From contig NZ_FTMQ01000005.1 in NCBI RefSeq assembly GCF_900156055.1, positions 186,001 to 250,000 on the forward strand: a stretch of DNA of 64,000 nt, given 5' to 3'. The notes under the pieces are model-generated. The model was not told the DNA's origin. It searched no databases and saw nothing but the letters and a program-made list of their open reading frames with translations. Source of the stretch: Rhizobium sp. RU33A. GTDB taxonomy: Bacteria > Pseudomonadota > Alphaproteobacteria > Rhizobiales > Rhizobiaceae. Positions 9,679-18,654 of the stretch are shown piece after piece. Within the stretch, counting starts at the first letter, position 1; the number at the start of each line of letters is the position of its first letter. Both the position numbers and the translations under genes were made by a program.

Positions 9679-9709
9679 ATGTAGCGAGGAACAAAGTCCC
9701 TCGTTACAT
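9679..9709 (-). terminator. Hairpin downstream of ribB
   Basis: An imperfect stem pairs 9679-9692 with 9696-9709 (two mismatches, 3-base loop). On the minus strand it lies 21 bases past the ribB stop and is followed by GAGCGTGCTTTTG, a weak T-run. A plausible rho-independent terminator for ribB. Confidence 0.4.
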
Positions 9710-9730
9710 GATACGGCACGCTAGTTGTCG

Positions 9731-10369
9731 TTAGGCAGCGACGGCGGCAGGAGATTCATCACTGCTGTCAACCCTGTAGCGGATCAGGTCCTCGATCGAA
9801 ATCAGCGGCAAACCATGCTGGTCGCAGAATTCGATAAGTTCGGGCAGCCGCGCCATGGTCCCGTCATCGTTGGCAACCTCACAGATCACGCCGGACGGTC
9901 TGGCGCCGATGAGCCGCGCGAGATCGACGGCTGCCTCAGTATGCCCTGGGCGACCTAGCACACCTTCCGGATGGGCACGCAGTGGGAAGATATGTCCCGG
10001 TCGCGCGAAGTCGTCGGGCCTGGTTGCTTCATCCATAAGCGCCCGGACTGTCGCGGCTCGATCTGCCGCGGAGATCCCGGTGGTTGTCCCGTGGATATAG
10101 TCCACCGACACGGTGAAGGCCGTCTTGAGGTACTCGGTGTTGTTCGGGACCATCAGGGGGATGTCGAGCGCATCCAGCCTTTCGCCTTCCATGGCGACGC
10201 ATACAAGCCCACGGGCATGTTTCATCATGAAAGCGATGGTCTCCGGCGTCACGTAATCGGAAGCGACGATGATGTCGCCTTCGTTTTCGCGATCCTCGTC
10301 GTCAACGACCACGACCATGCCCCCGCGTGCGAGGGTCTCCAATGCATCTTCAATTTTCGACAGTGTCAT
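9731..10369 (-). CDS. ribB: 3,4-dihydroxy-2-butanone-4-phosphate synthase
   Basis: Converts ribulose 5-phosphate to 3,4-dihydroxy-2-butanone 4-phosphate plus formate, supplying the four-carbon unit of riboflavin. The 212-residue protein has the metal/substrate loop [10 protein letters not shown], the [12 protein letters not shown] segment, [10 protein letters not shown] and GHTEAAVDL. It is a free-standing RibB with no GTP cyclohydrolase II domain. I place the start at ATG 10369 (GAAAGGCACTGA upstream) rather than 10384. An FMN riboswitch precedes it, so it is repressed when FMN is plentiful. A single ribB on an accessory replicon suggests boosted flavin supply, not a full pathway. Confidence 0.93.
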   Translation of the reverse strand: MTLSKIEDALETLARGGMVVVVDDEDRENEGDIIVASDYVTPETIAFMMKHARGLVCVAMEGERLDALDIPLMVPNNTEYLKTAFTVSVDYIHGTTTGISAADRAATVRALMDEATRPDDFARPGHIFPLRAHPEGVLGRPGHTEAAVDLARLIGARPSGVICEVANDDGTMARLPELIEFCDQHGLPLISIEDLIRYRVDSSDESPAAVAA

Positions 10370-10487
10370 TTCAGTGCCTTTCAAGGGTTACCGCGTGAGC
10401 GGTCAAAACACGACCTGACGGTCGCAATTCCATCCCTTGGGCGAACACAGCATACGCGCCTCCCTGTGCAGGGAGCCGCAATAGCCG

Positions 10488-10624
10488 ATGCTCTCTTTCA
10501 TCCGGACTTTAACCGTCGGCTCCGGCATTGCACCGGATCTGCTGCCTTTCACCGAGATGAAAGCGCTCGCGGGCTCCCGGCAAAGCCGGATACCGCCGGT
10601 GGGGAGTTTCACCCCGCCCTGAGA
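10488..10624 (-). promoter_or_regulatory. FMN riboswitch (RFN element)
   Basis: On the minus strand this stretch shows the conserved RFN core in order: GGGGTGAAACTCCCCACCGG at the 5' side, GGCGGT, GCCCGCGAGC, a GATCCGGTGCAATGCCGGAG hairpin, then CCGACGGTTAAAGTCCGGAT closing the junction. It ends about 120 bases before the ribB start. The aptamer binds FMN and normally shuts off translation or transcription of the downstream riboflavin gene. Confidence 0.95.
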
Positions 10625-10732
10625 ACATCAGTAAGGTAGGGGAGAAGACATAGGTTTTTCAAGAGGAAACTGAGCAAATACAGCAATTACCGGCGTGAGT
10701 GTCGCAAGTCAGTATGTGAAGGTCGCGAAACG

Positions 10733-10761
10733 AAAAAAGCACGGTGCAGATAGCACCGTGC
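10733..10761 (-). terminator. Rho-independent terminator of the sugar transport operon
   Basis: A perfect 9-base stem, GCACGGTGC (10739-10747) with GCACCGTGC (10753-10761), has a 5-base loop and on the minus strand is followed by TTTTTT (10738-10733). It lies 31 bases past the stop of the dehydrogenase gene at 10793 and marks the end of that leftward operon. Confidence 0.85.
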
Positions 10762-10792
10762 AGGCTTGGGAGACGTTTGTATTGTGTCGCGA

Positions 10793-11581
10793 CTACCAGC
10801 AGCAGAAACCGCCATCCACCAGAAGATCGACACCAGTGACAAAGCTTGCGCCACCGGAAAGTAGGAAGACCGCCGGTCCGACCATTTCATCGACCGTCGC
10901 CATCCGCTGCATCGGTGTCTGCTCCTCAAAGAGCTTGGTCTGGTGCACCATCTCGGGACGGGTGTTCATAGGGGTTGCCGTGTAGCCGGGGCTGATGGTG
11001 TTGACGCGGATGCCACGACCTACCCATTCCATAGCCATCGATTTGGACATGTGGATCACCCCCGCCTTCGATGCATTGTAGTGGCACTGGTTGAGGCCGC
11101 GGTTGACGATCACGCCTGACATGGAGGCGATATTGACGATCGATCCTCGGCCGTTTTTCAGCATCGCGCGGGCTTCCGCCTGGCACGAGAGAAAGACGCC
11201 TTTGAGGTTGATGTCCATCATCGTCTGGAACTGGGCTTCTTCCATCTCCTCCGCCGGGTTGGCATTGGCAATTCCTGCAGCATTGACAGCGAGCGTCAAC
11301 GGGCCGAGTTCGGCCTCCGTCCGGGAAACGGCCTCGTTCAGGGAGGCGGATTGTGTTACGTCCGCTGCGATTTCGATACTGCGGCGGCCTGCGGCTTTCA
11401 CGTGACGCGCGGTCGTTGCCAGTCCGTCATCGGTGCGGCGATCGAGAAGCGCGACATCCGCACCGCATTGTGCAAGGCCGATCGCAATCCGCTGGCCGAT
11501 GCCGCTGCCGGCCCCCGTCACCAAAGCGACATTGCCCGAGAGATCGAAGAGTTTCGGGGCGTTCAAAGTCATATCCAACAT
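10793..11581 (-). CDS. Short-chain dehydrogenase/reductase (sugar or polyol)
   Basis: NAD(P)-dependent classical SDR of 262 residues. Cofactor loop TGAGSGIGQR near 22-31, VNAAGIAN near 99, catalytic serine in NIASMSGV and the YNASKAG active site (Tyr-x3-Lys). It ends VDGGFCCW. ATG 11581 fits the ribosome site AGGAG. It is the last gene of the leftward operon with the sugar ABC transporter, so it likely oxidises or reduces the imported sugar or sugar alcohol. The cofactor Asp in LLDRRT suggests NAD rather than NADP. Its substrate cannot be read from sequence. Confidence 0.88.
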   Translation of the reverse strand: MLDMTLNAPKLFDLSGNVALVTGAGSGIGQRIAIGLAQCGADVALLDRRTDDGLATTARHVKAAGRRSIEIAADVTQSASLNEAVSRTEAELGPLTLAVNAAGIANANPAEEMEEAQFQTMMDINLKGVFLSCQAEARAMLKNGRGSIVNIASMSGVIVNRGLNQCHYNASKAGVIHMSKSMAMEWVGRGIRVNTISPGYTATPMNTRPEMVHQTKLFEEQTPMQRMATVDEMVGPAVFLLSGGASFVTGVDLLVDGGFCCW

Positions 11582-11599
11582 GGGTATTTCTCCTGCAAT

Positions 11600-13093
11600 T
11601 CAGATCGTGGCCAGTTCCATCACCGACACGTCATTGGCTTCCGCGCGGTCGAGAATGCCCGCCTGTTTTCCCTGAGCCATTACCATGATCCGGTTGGAGA
11701 CGCCGAGAACCTCTTCCAGATCCGAGCTGACCACGATGACGGCTATGCCCTGACGAGCGAGTTCCATGATGGTGTCGTAGATCGATGAGCGAGCGCCGAC
11801 GTCAATGCCTCGCGTCGGCTCATCAAGGACAACAACCCTGGGATTTCTAGCCAGCCACTTGGCGAGAACCACCTTCTGCTGGTTGCCGCCCGAAAGCTCG
11901 CCTGCATTCTGCTCGCCGCGACCCTTGACGCCGAACTTCTTGATGTAGCCGTTGGCGAATTGGCTTAGCCGCTTTGAGGTTATCCAGCCGGACTTAGAGA
12001 CCGCGTCGAAATTGGCGTAGCCGATGTTTTCGGTAATCGAGTGTTCGAGAACGAGACCCTGGAGCTTCCGGTCTTCTGGAACGAGGACGACACCATTGCG
12101 GATCGCGTCGCTGGGCGATCGCGGAGTGATTACCGCACCGTCGAGCACCACGTCGCCGGTCGCGATCGGGTCCGCCCCCGTGATCGCGCGAACGAGTTCG
12201 GTCCGGCCCGCACCCACCAGACCCGCAATGCCGAAGACTTCGCCGCGCTTCACCGTAAAGTTTATGTTGCCGAACGTGCCCGATGGAGAGGACAGGCCGC
12301 GCACTTCGAGCATGACGTCGTCGGACGGAACAGGCACGGCGGGGAACATGCGGTCCAACGAGCGGCCAACCATGGCCTCGACAATGGTGCGCACCGGAAC
12401 GTCGCCACTTTCAAACTCCTGCACCTTGGCACCGTCGCGCATAACGACGATCCGATCAGCGATTTGGCGAATTTCCTCAAGTCTGTGTGAAATGTAGATG
12501 ATGCCGACGCCGTCGGCCTTCAGGCGCTCGATCTGACGGAACAGGAGCTGCGTTTCCTCGCCTCCGAGCGCTGCCGTAGGCTCGTCGAGGATGAGAAGGC
12601 GAGCGTTCAGTGTCATCGCCTTGGCGATTTCGATCAACTGCTGCTTGGCCGTGGACAGGCCTTCCACCAGGCGTCGGGGAGATACATCAAGACCGAGCCT
12701 CTGGAGGCCGGCATGGGCACGCTCTTCCATCGCCTGGCGGTCAATGCGTCCGCTCTTGGTAAGGTAGCGGCCGACGAAGACATTTTCGGCGATCGACAAC
12801 TGTGGCAGGAGTTTCAGCTCCTGGTGGATCATGCCGACACCGGCATCCATGGCGGCGCGTGGTGTGGCTGGCGCATAAGGCGCGCCGAACCAGGTCATCG
12901 ACCCGGCAGTTGGCTGAACGGCGCCGGAGATAATCTTCGAAAGAGTAGATTTTCCGGCGCCGTTTTCACCGAGCAGTGCCACGACTTCACCCGCCCTCAC
13001 ATCGAGGTCGATGCCGTGCAGGACCTCGAGCGATCCGTAGACCTTGCGGATCTGCCGGAGCGAGAGGATGGGAGGGAGGTCATTGGCAGTCAT
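11600..13093 (-). CDS. Sugar ABC transporter ATP-binding protein (RbsA type)
   Basis: Fused double ATPase of 497 residues. The first half has Walker A GENGAGKST, a poorly conserved signature LSTAKQQL and Walker B LLILDEPTAAL. The second half has a degenerate Walker A region (GLVGAGRTEL), signature LSGGNQQK and Walker B VVVLDEPTRGID. This asymmetry is normal for the RbsA/XylG/MglA carbohydrate uptake (CUT2) family. It energises the permease at 14164-15138. The gene lies 18 bases upstream of the dehydrogenase and 21 downstream of the binding protein, in one operon. Confidence 0.93.
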   Translation of the reverse strand: MTANDLPPILSLRQIRKVYGSLEVLHGIDLDVRAGEVVALLGENGAGKSTLSKIISGAVQPTAGSMTWFGAPYAPATPRAAMDAGVGMIHQELKLLPQLSIAENVFVGRYLTKSGRIDRQAMEERAHAGLQRLGLDVSPRRLVEGLSTAKQQLIEIAKAMTLNARLLILDEPTAALGGEETQLLFRQIERLKADGVGIIYISHRLEEIRQIADRIVVMRDGAKVQEFESGDVPVRTIVEAMVGRSLDRMFPAVPVPSDDVMLEVRGLSSPSGTFGNINFTVKRGEVFGIAGLVGAGRTELVRAITGADPIATGDVVLDGAVITPRSPSDAIRNGVVLVPEDRKLQGLVLEHSITENIGYANFDAVSKSGWITSKRLSQFANGYIKKFGVKGRGEQNAGELSGGNQQKVVLAKWLARNPRVVVLDEPTRGIDVGARSSIYDTIMELARQGIAVIVVSSDLEEVLGVSNRIMVMAQGKQAGILDRAEANDVSVMELATI

Positions 13094-13114
13094 GGCGCTG
13101 TCTTCCGGTCGTAA

Positions 13115-14050
13115 TCAGGGATGCTCGGCAACGAACTTCGCAGCGTTTTCCGGCGTCGTCAGGAAGCCTGGAAGCAGCTGTTCGGCCGGCAGAGTTTCGC
13201 CTGCAGCAAGCTTGATGGCGCTGTCGACCGCGAGACGCCCAATGCCGCGAACCTGCTGCGTTGCGGTGGCGTCGAAGCCGCCTTCAGCAAGGATTGGCAG
13301 AGCCGTGGTGTCGCCATCGAAACCGCCAACGTAAACGCGCTGCGACACGCCGGAGACCTTGACTGCCTGTGCGGCACCGAGAGCCAGGCCGTCAGCCTGG
13401 GCAAAGATCAGCGATACATCCGGGTGAGCCTGAAGCAGGTTCTGGCCGATGTTAAGGCCTTCGGCCTGCGACCACTGTTCGCTCCACTGCTGAGCCACCA
13501 GTTCGACGCCCGAATTCTCCTCGATCGCCTTCATGCAGCCCTTTGTGCGCTCGACTTCTGGCGTCGTACCCTTCTGTCCATGGATCATCAGCATTTTGCC
13601 TTTGCCACCGGCAAGGCCAATAATGTGCTTGCAGACTTCGTAAGCCGAGGTTGCGTTGTCGGTAGCGATGAAAGTGTCACCTGGGGCGCCGTCGGCATTG
13701 CGGTCGACGTTGACGACAGGGATGCCGGCTTCCTTGGCAAGACGGGTCGGAACGGCAGCAGCAGCAGCGCCTGCCGGAATATAGATGAAGGCGTCGATAT
13801 CCTGTGTCAGCAGGTCCTGCACCTGGCTGACCTGCGTCGCGCTGTCATTCTTGGCGTCAACAGTGATGACCTCGATGCCCTTCTCCTTGGCATAGGCTTC
13901 GACGCCGATCTTGATCTGGTTGAAGTAGTCGGCCTGCAGGTTGGACACTGCGAGCCCGATCTTCTTGACCTCTGCGGCGGAAGCGCCGAGCGGGTTAAGA
14001 GCAGTCGTCGCCAGTGCTGCGGCGGCCAGAAGCATGGTCTTAAGTTTCAT
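13115..14050 (-). CDS. Sugar ABC transporter solute-binding protein (RbsB type)
   Basis: Periplasmic receptor of 311 residues. ATG 14050 is preceded by GGAGGAGAT and starts a signal peptide, MKLKTMLLAAAALATTALN, cut near ASAAEVKK. The mature chain has the type I periplasmic fold typical of RbsB: IGLAVSNLQADYFNQIKIG at the start, DAKNDSATQVSQVQDLL and NVDRNADGAPGD in the hinge-side loops. The ligand is a monosaccharide or polyol. Context (kinase, split transketolase, two dehydrogenases) points to a pentose, branched sugar or pentitol. Confidence 0.92.
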   Translation of the reverse strand: MKLKTMLLAAAALATTALNPLGASAAEVKKIGLAVSNLQADYFNQIKIGVEAYAKEKGIEVITVDAKNDSATQVSQVQDLLTQDIDAFIYIPAGAAAAAVPTRLAKEAGIPVVNVDRNADGAPGDTFIATDNATSAYEVCKHIIGLAGGKGKMLMIHGQKGTTPEVERTKGCMKAIEENSGVELVAQQWSEQWSQAEGLNIGQNLLQAHPDVSLIFAQADGLALGAAQAVKVSGVSQRVYVGGFDGDTTALPILAEGGFDATATQQVRGIGRLAVDSAIKLAAGETLPAEQLLPGFLTTPENAAKFVAEHP

Positions 14051-14163
14051 GGTAGATCTCCTCCGTTGTTTCGGCACCCCCGCTACCATCGCAGGACCGA
14101 AGTTTTGCCTGGCACACGCCTGGCGGTGAACTGACGGCTAAGCCGTCAAACTGATCCGAAGCG

Positions 14164-15138
14164 TCACTTCCTCTTGATGGCTTCGGCTGCGACTGCGAGC
14201 GCAATGACGACGCCGATGACGACGGCCTGCGTGAAGGGCGAGACACCGAGAAGGTTCAGGCCATTCCGAAGCACGCCGATAATCAGGACGCCGATGATGG
14301 TTCCCAGAATACCACCCTTGCCGCCGCTCAGGCTCGTTCCGCCAATCACGACGGCGGCGATCGTGTCGAGCTCGTAGGAAACGCCTGCAGTTGGCTGGAC
14401 CGAGTCCAGACGCATCGCAAGCACCACGCCTGCCAGACCAGCAAGCAGGCCGGACACGACATAGACGCCGATCGTGTAGAGGTTGACATTGATGCCGGCG
14501 AGGCGGGCGACTTCCTGATTGCCACCGATCGCGTAGAGCGAACGTCCGCCGGATGTGTAGCGCAGATAGATCCAGCCGAGCACGAAGACGACCAGCATCA
14601 CAGCAACGGTAAGGGTCAGGAAGCCGCCGTAGCGGGTGTAGGCGAGCAGACTGAACCAGGAAGGGAAGCCGACAATCTGCTGACCGTCAGTGATCATATT
14701 GGCCACGCCGCGTGCCACCGACATCATCGCCAGCGTGGCGATGAAGGCAGGCACCCCGAGCGCAGTGATCAATATGCCGGAGACCGCTCCTGTAGCAGCC
14801 GCGACGCCAAGGGCAAGAAGGATCCCTACAGGCAGGGGAAGTCCAACCTGGTTGGCAAGATAGCCCATCACCATCATCGTTAGCGCCAGGACAGACCCGA
14901 CGGCCAGATCTATGCCGCCGATCATGATGACCATCGTCATGCCGACCGCCATGATGCCGAGCACAGTCACCTGGTCGAGGATGTTCAGCAGGTTGCGCGC
15001 CGACATGAACTTGTCGGTGGCAAACGAGAGGAAGACGCAAAGCAGGATCAGCCCGATCAATGGACCGGTCGTCCCCCTCAGTGCTGCCAGAGCACTCGCT
15101 CCAGCGCCGCGCTCCTGGTCTGTCGTTGATATCGACAT
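14164..15138 (-). CDS. Sugar ABC transporter permease (RbsC type)
   Basis: Inner-membrane permease of 324 residues with about 8-10 hydrophobic helices and the CUT2 family signatures GGIDLAVGSVLALTMM and GGTSLSGGKGGILGTIIG. I choose ATG 15138 (GGGAGG seven bases upstream) rather than 15186; the longer frame would overlap the candidate operator at 15172-15187. First gene of the leftward transport operon, divergent from the transketolase genes. Confidence 0.92.
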   Translation of the reverse strand: MSISTTDQERGAGASALAALRGTTGPLIGLILLCVFLSFATDKFMSARNLLNILDQVTVLGIMAVGMTMVIMIGGIDLAVGSVLALTMMVMGYLANQVGLPLPVGILLALGVAAATGAVSGILITALGVPAFIATLAMMSVARGVANMITDGQQIVGFPSWFSLLAYTRYGGFLTLTVAVMLVVFVLGWIYLRYTSGGRSLYAIGGNQEVARLAGINVNLYTIGVYVVSGLLAGLAGVVLAMRLDSVQPTAGVSYELDTIAAVVIGGTSLSGGKGGILGTIIGVLIIGVLRNGLNLLGVSPFTQAVVIGVVIALAVAAEAIKRK

Positions 15139-15171
15139 CCATGCCTCCCATTCTGCTCCAGCAACGGTGCT

Positions 15172-15187
15172 GGTATAATTATTCATT
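15172..15187. promoter_or_regulatory. Candidate SorC-family operator 1
   Basis: GGTATAATTATTCATT. It differs from the site at 15313-15328 at only 2 of 16 positions and contains the TTATTCA half-site also seen in the dyad at 18645-18664. It lies just upstream of the transport operon start. Confidence 0.5.
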
Positions 15188-15275
15188 GCTGTCTGTAAAT
15201 TCGTAGCGCAGGCTTCCGGGGGCTGTCAACTGCCCCACGCATCCGGTCGATCAGAATTAATTTCGCCATTCCTGC

Positions 15276-15304
15276 TTGACAGACAAACGCCTCATGCAAT
15301 TATA
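15276..15304 (+). promoter_or_regulatory. Candidate sigma70-type promoter for the transketolase operon
   Basis: A perfect -35 TTGACA (15276-15281) is followed after 17 bases by ATTATA (15299-15304). It points toward the transketolase genes. The candidate operator 2 begins nine bases later, over the expected start site, as expected of a repressor site. Confidence 0.5.
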
Positions 15305-15312
15305 TGAGCTAC

Positions 15313-15328
15313 GGTATATTTATTCACT
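15313..15328. promoter_or_regulatory. Candidate SorC-family operator 2
   Basis: GGTATATTTATTCACT, matching operator 1 at 14 of 16 bases. It lies between the proposed promoter and the start of the first transketolase gene. Confidence 0.5.
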
Positions 15329-15339
15329 AAGAGGTTTCC

Positions 15340-16149
15340 ATGCAGCCGAATGATCTCGACCGCATCGCAAGGCAGATCCGCCTCCGCGATCTTCAGGCGG
15401 TGTACGAAGCGGGAGCTGGCCATATCGGTGGCGAGATGTCAGCGATCGACATCCTGACGGCACTGTATTTTCAGGTCCTCACGATCTGGCCGGAACAGCC
15501 AAAGCATCCGGAGCGCGATCGTTTCGTGCTGTCGAAGGGGCATGTCGCACTGGCATTTTACGTGACGCTGGCGAAGCGTGGCTTCTTCCCCGAAGAGGAG
15601 ATTTCAACATTCCTCAAGCCACATTCGCGTCTCAATGGGCATCCCAACTGCAACAAGGTGCCAGGGGTTGAAACCAATACCGGGCCTCTCGGTCATGGCC
15701 TGCCTGTGGCGGTTGGCATGGCAAAGGCAGCCAAGTTGACTGGCGCTGCCTACCGCACTTACGTTTTGACCGGCGACGGCGAAATGCAGGAAGGCTCCAA
15801 CTGGGAAGCCATTTCCTCGGCCGCCCAGTTCGGTCTAGACAACCTGACCCTGATCATCGACCACAATCGTTTCCAGCAAGGTGCCGCCTTAAGCGACACC
15901 AATAACATGGCGCCCTTTGGCTCCAAGCTCCAGGCCTTCGGCTGGGACGTCACTGAAATCAACGGGAACGCCATGGCGGAAATCGTGCCGGCGCTGCAGC
16001 ACCGCTCCAATCAGCCTCACTGCATCGTCGCCCATACGAACAAGGGCCACGGCATTTCGTTCATGCAGGACCGCGTCGATTGGCATCACAAGGTGCCGAA
16101 CGCCGAACAATACAAAATTGCTCTGGCCGAACTCTCGGAGGTGCTGTGA
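15340..16149 (+). CDS. Transketolase, N-terminal (TPP-binding) subunit
   Basis: A 269-residue protein equal to the pyrophosphate-binding half of transketolase. Visible motifs: GHIGGEMSAIDILTALYF, VLSKGHVALAFY, the GPLGHGLPVAVGMA loop and the thiamine diphosphate motif TGDGEMQEGSNWE ending in IIDHNRFQQ. It shares one base with the next gene, which encodes the other half, so a heteromeric enzyme is made. Split transketolases of this kind are found in dedicated catabolic routes (for example apulose 4-phosphate and sulfo-sugar transketolases) rather than in the housekeeping pentose phosphate pathway. Here it likely cleaves the phosphorylated ketose made by the kinase downstream. Confidence 0.9.
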   Translation: MQPNDLDRIARQIRLRDLQAVYEAGAGHIGGEMSAIDILTALYFQVLTIWPEQPKHPERDRFVLSKGHVALAFYVTLAKRGFFPEEEISTFLKPHSRLNGHPNCNKVPGVETNTGPLGHGLPVAVGMAKAAKLTGAAYRTYVLTGDGEMQEGSNWEAISSAAQFGLDNLTLIIDHNRFQQGAALSDTNNMAPFGSKLQAFGWDVTEINGNAMAEIVPALQHRSNQPHCIVAHTNKGHGISFMQDRVDWHHKVPNAEQYKIALAELSEVL

Positions 16150-17117
16150 TGAACGCCGTAACTATGACCGAAAAACTGCATGACTGCCGGGATGCGTTCG
16201 TCTCAGTGCTTGAGCGCCTTGGCGCTGAGAACTCAAAGGTCGTTGCTGTCTGCAATGACTCCGTCGGCTCCTCGAAGCTCGGCGGGTTCAAGTCAAAATG
16301 GCCGGACCGGTTGGTGAATGTTGGCATTGCCGAACAGAACATGGTCGGCGTCGGTGCTGGCCTCGCCAATGGCGGCCTATTGCCTTTCGTCTGTGGTGCG
16401 TCCTGCTTCCTGACCGGTCGCTCGCTTGAGCAGGTCAAGGCCGACATCGCCTATTCGAATGCCAATGTGAAGCTTGTCGGCATCTCCTCTGGCATGGCCT
16501 ATGGTGAACTGGGTCCGACGCATCATTCGATCGAGGATTTTGCCTGGATGCGGGTGCTGCCTAATCTGCCCGTCATCGCACCCTGCGACTCCATCGAAAC
16601 AGCAGCGGCTGTTGAATGGGCTGCCTGCTACGAAGGGCCGGTGTTCCTGCGCCTCTCGCGCGTGGGGGTGCCTGACCTGTTGCCTCAGGGCCATGTCTTC
16701 GAGCCCGGCAAGGCCAATCTTTTGCGCGACGGCGATGCCGTCACCCTAATCGCCAACGGCACCCTGACCCACCGCGCCATGAAGGCCGCCGCGATCCTCG
16801 CCACCCGTGGCATCGAGGCACGCGTGCTCAACATGGCGACCGTTCGCCCAATCGATGTCGACAGCGTTATAGCTGCAGCCCGTGACACCGGCGCCATTCT
16901 CACGGCCGAAGAACATTCGGTCTATGGTGGGCTCGGCTCCGCGATCGCCGAGGTCATCGTCGCAGAAGCGCCGGTTCCGATGAAAATCCTCGGCGTTCCC
17001 GGTATCTTTGCGCCTACCGGATCAGCGGAATTCCTGCTCGACGAATTCGGCATGGCACCGGAGGCCATGGCAAACGCTGCCGAAGAACTGCTGGCGCGCA
17101 AACGCGGGCGCAGCTAA
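16149..17117 (+). CDS. Transketolase, C-terminal (pyrimidine-binding) subunit
   Basis: A 322-residue partner of the preceding gene. It carries the pyrimidine-domain motif VNVGIAEQNMVGVGAGLA with the catalytic glutamate of AEQ, then YGELGPTHHSIEDFAWMR, and a C-terminal transketolase domain (GDAVTLIANGTLTHRAMKAA, AEEHSVYGGLGSAIAEV). ATG 16149 follows GGAGG and overlaps the previous stop by one base. Together the two subunits transfer a two-carbon ketol unit between a ketose phosphate and an aldose phosphate. Confidence 0.9.
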   Translation: MNAVTMTEKLHDCRDAFVSVLERLGAENSKVVAVCNDSVGSSKLGGFKSKWPDRLVNVGIAEQNMVGVGAGLANGGLLPFVCGASCFLTGRSLEQVKADIAYSNANVKLVGISSGMAYGELGPTHHSIEDFAWMRVLPNLPVIAPCDSIETAAAVEWAACYEGPVFLRLSRVGVPDLLPQGHVFEPGKANLLRDGDAVTLIANGTLTHRAMKAAAILATRGIEARVLNMATVRPIDVDSVIAAARDTGAILTAEEHSVYGGLGSAIAEVIVAEAPVPMKILGVPGIFAPTGSAEFLLDEFGMAPEAMANAAEELLARKRGRS

Positions 17118-17184
17118 CGGCTAATACTCTCCAGGATGTCGCCGCACGCAGCACGGCGGCATCTGACCGCTTTCGGAGCCCTAC

Positions 17185-18654
17185 ATGATCACCGCCATTC
17201 TTGCCATCGACCAGGGGACCACCAACTCCAAGGCCGTAATTGTCTCGAGCGATGGTATCATCATGGCGCGCGGGGCATCGCCTGTCGGCATCGCGCATCC
17301 GCAGCCCGGCTGGGTGGAGCAAAGCGCTGACCGCGTCTGGACATCGGTGCTGGAAGCGATTGCCGCCTGCCTGGTCAATGCACCGCCGGTGTCCATCGCC
17401 GGGATTGCCATTTCCAACCAGCGCGAGTCCGTGACCATCTGGGACGGCGAAACCGGTGAGCCGCTCGGCCCTGTTGTGAGCTGGCAGTGCCGCCGCAGCG
17501 CGCCGGTCTGCGCCGAGCTGAATGCGGCCGGGCATTCCGCCCGGGTCGAGGCTTTGACCGGCCTTCCGATCGATCCGATGTTTCCCGGACCCAAGATGAA
17601 ATGGCTCCTCGACCGCGCACCTGTGGGAAGGCCGATCCGCCTTGGTACGATTGACGCCTGGCTGATCCACCGCCTGAGCGGCGGTCGGGTTCATGCCTGC
17701 GATGCGTCGAATGCGGCCCGCAGCCAGCTGCTCGATCTCAACAGGATGGAGTGGAGCGACGAGCTTTCAGTCCTTTTCGGTGTGCCAAAGGCCTTTCTTC
17801 CGGAGGTTCGCGATAGCGCTTCGCGGTTCGGTGAGACCCTTGGTGTCCCCGGTCTGCCGGATGGGATACCGATTGCCGCGGCAATCGGCGACAGCCACGC
17901 AGCCCTCTTCGGTCATGGCGCCTTCGGGCCCGGCGATGGAAAGGTCACCTTCGGGACCGGTTCGTCGATCATGACGACACTGCCGCATTTCATCGCGCCG
18001 CAAAACGGCATCACCACGACAGTTGCATGGTCGCTCGGCGGCACTCCGACCTATGCCTTCGAGGGCAATATCCTTGTCTCTGCCGCATCGTTGCCATGGA
18101 TGGTGGAGATCCTCGGTCTGCCAGATGTTCAAGCGCTGGTTGACCTTGCGAGCACAGCGGAGCCGGAGGGGCCGGGCTTCGTGCCGGCCTTTGTCGGTCT
18201 CGGCGCCCCCCATTGGCATGCCGATGCACGCGCCCTGTTTTCCGGGATCACGTTCAACACGACACGGGCGCAGATGGCGCGGGCCGTCACCGACTCCATC
18301 GCTTTCCAGGTCCATGATGTCTTCAAGGCCATGGCCGCACAGTCCCCGGCGCCGCTGGGCCGCCTTTTCGTTGACGGTGGGCCGAGTAAGAACAGCTTCC
18401 TGATGCAGTGCGTGGCCGATGCTCTCGCCCATCCGGTCATCCAATGCGATGCCGCCGAAGCCTCGGCACTCGGCGCCGCCTATCTCGCGGGCCTAACCCT
18501 CGGCCTTTGGGACAGTCCTGACGCGATCAAGGCCCTGCCGCGTAAGACGGCGACACTCGATGCAAAAGAGAGCGACGTCAGCAGGCGTCTGATGACCTGG
18601 CAGGATGCAATCTTCCGCTCGACCGTTTCACCGACTTCATCTATGGGTGAATAA
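17185..18654 (+). CDS. FGGY-family carbohydrate kinase
   Basis: ATP-dependent sugar kinase of 489 residues. N-terminal phosphate motif DQGTTNSKAVIVSSDG, then ISNQRESVTIWD and GLPIDPMFPGPKMKWLLD, which are glycerol-kinase-like; the FGGY signature region reads GDSHAALFGHGAFGPGDGKV with VTFGTGSSIM, and the C-terminal ATP site VDGGPSKNSFLMQ. It sits 67 bases behind the transketolase genes in the same direction. A ketose kinase feeding the split transketolase is the simplest reading. Although glycerol kinase is the nearest look-alike, the context argues against glycerol. Confidence 0.86.
   Translation: MITAILAIDQGTTNSKAVIVSSDGIIMARGASPVGIAHPQPGWVEQSADRVWTSVLEAIAACLVNAPPVSIAGIAISNQRESVTIWDGETGEPLGPVVSWQCRRSAPVCAELNAAGHSARVEALTGLPIDPMFPGPKMKWLLDRAPVGRPIRLGTIDAWLIHRLSGGRVHACDASNAARSQLLDLNRMEWSDELSVLFGVPKAFLPEVRDSASRFGETLGVPGLPDGIPIAAAIGDSHAALFGHGAFGPGDGKVTFGTGSSIMTTLPHFIAPQNGITTTVAWSLGGTPTYAFEGNILVSAASLPWMVEILGLPDVQALVDLASTAEPEGPGFVPAFVGLGAPHWHADARALFSGITFNTTRAQMARAVTDSIAFQVHDVFKAMAAQSPAPLGRLFVDGGPSKNSFLMQCVADALAHPVIQCDAAEASALGAAYLAGLTLGLWDSPDAIKALPRKTATLDAKESDVSRRLMTWQDAIFRSTVSPTSSMGE

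Noticed and set aside
13121-14134. A 337-codon frame on the plus strand
   Set aside because: It lies fully opposite the sugar-binding protein gene, has no family resemblance and no ribosome site. It is an antisense shadow caused by high GC.
17185-18654. Glycerol kinase
   Set aside because: Motifs are glycerol-kinase-like, but no glycerol transporter or glycerol 3-phosphate dehydrogenase is present; the split transketolase and sugar ABC transporter point to a ketose.
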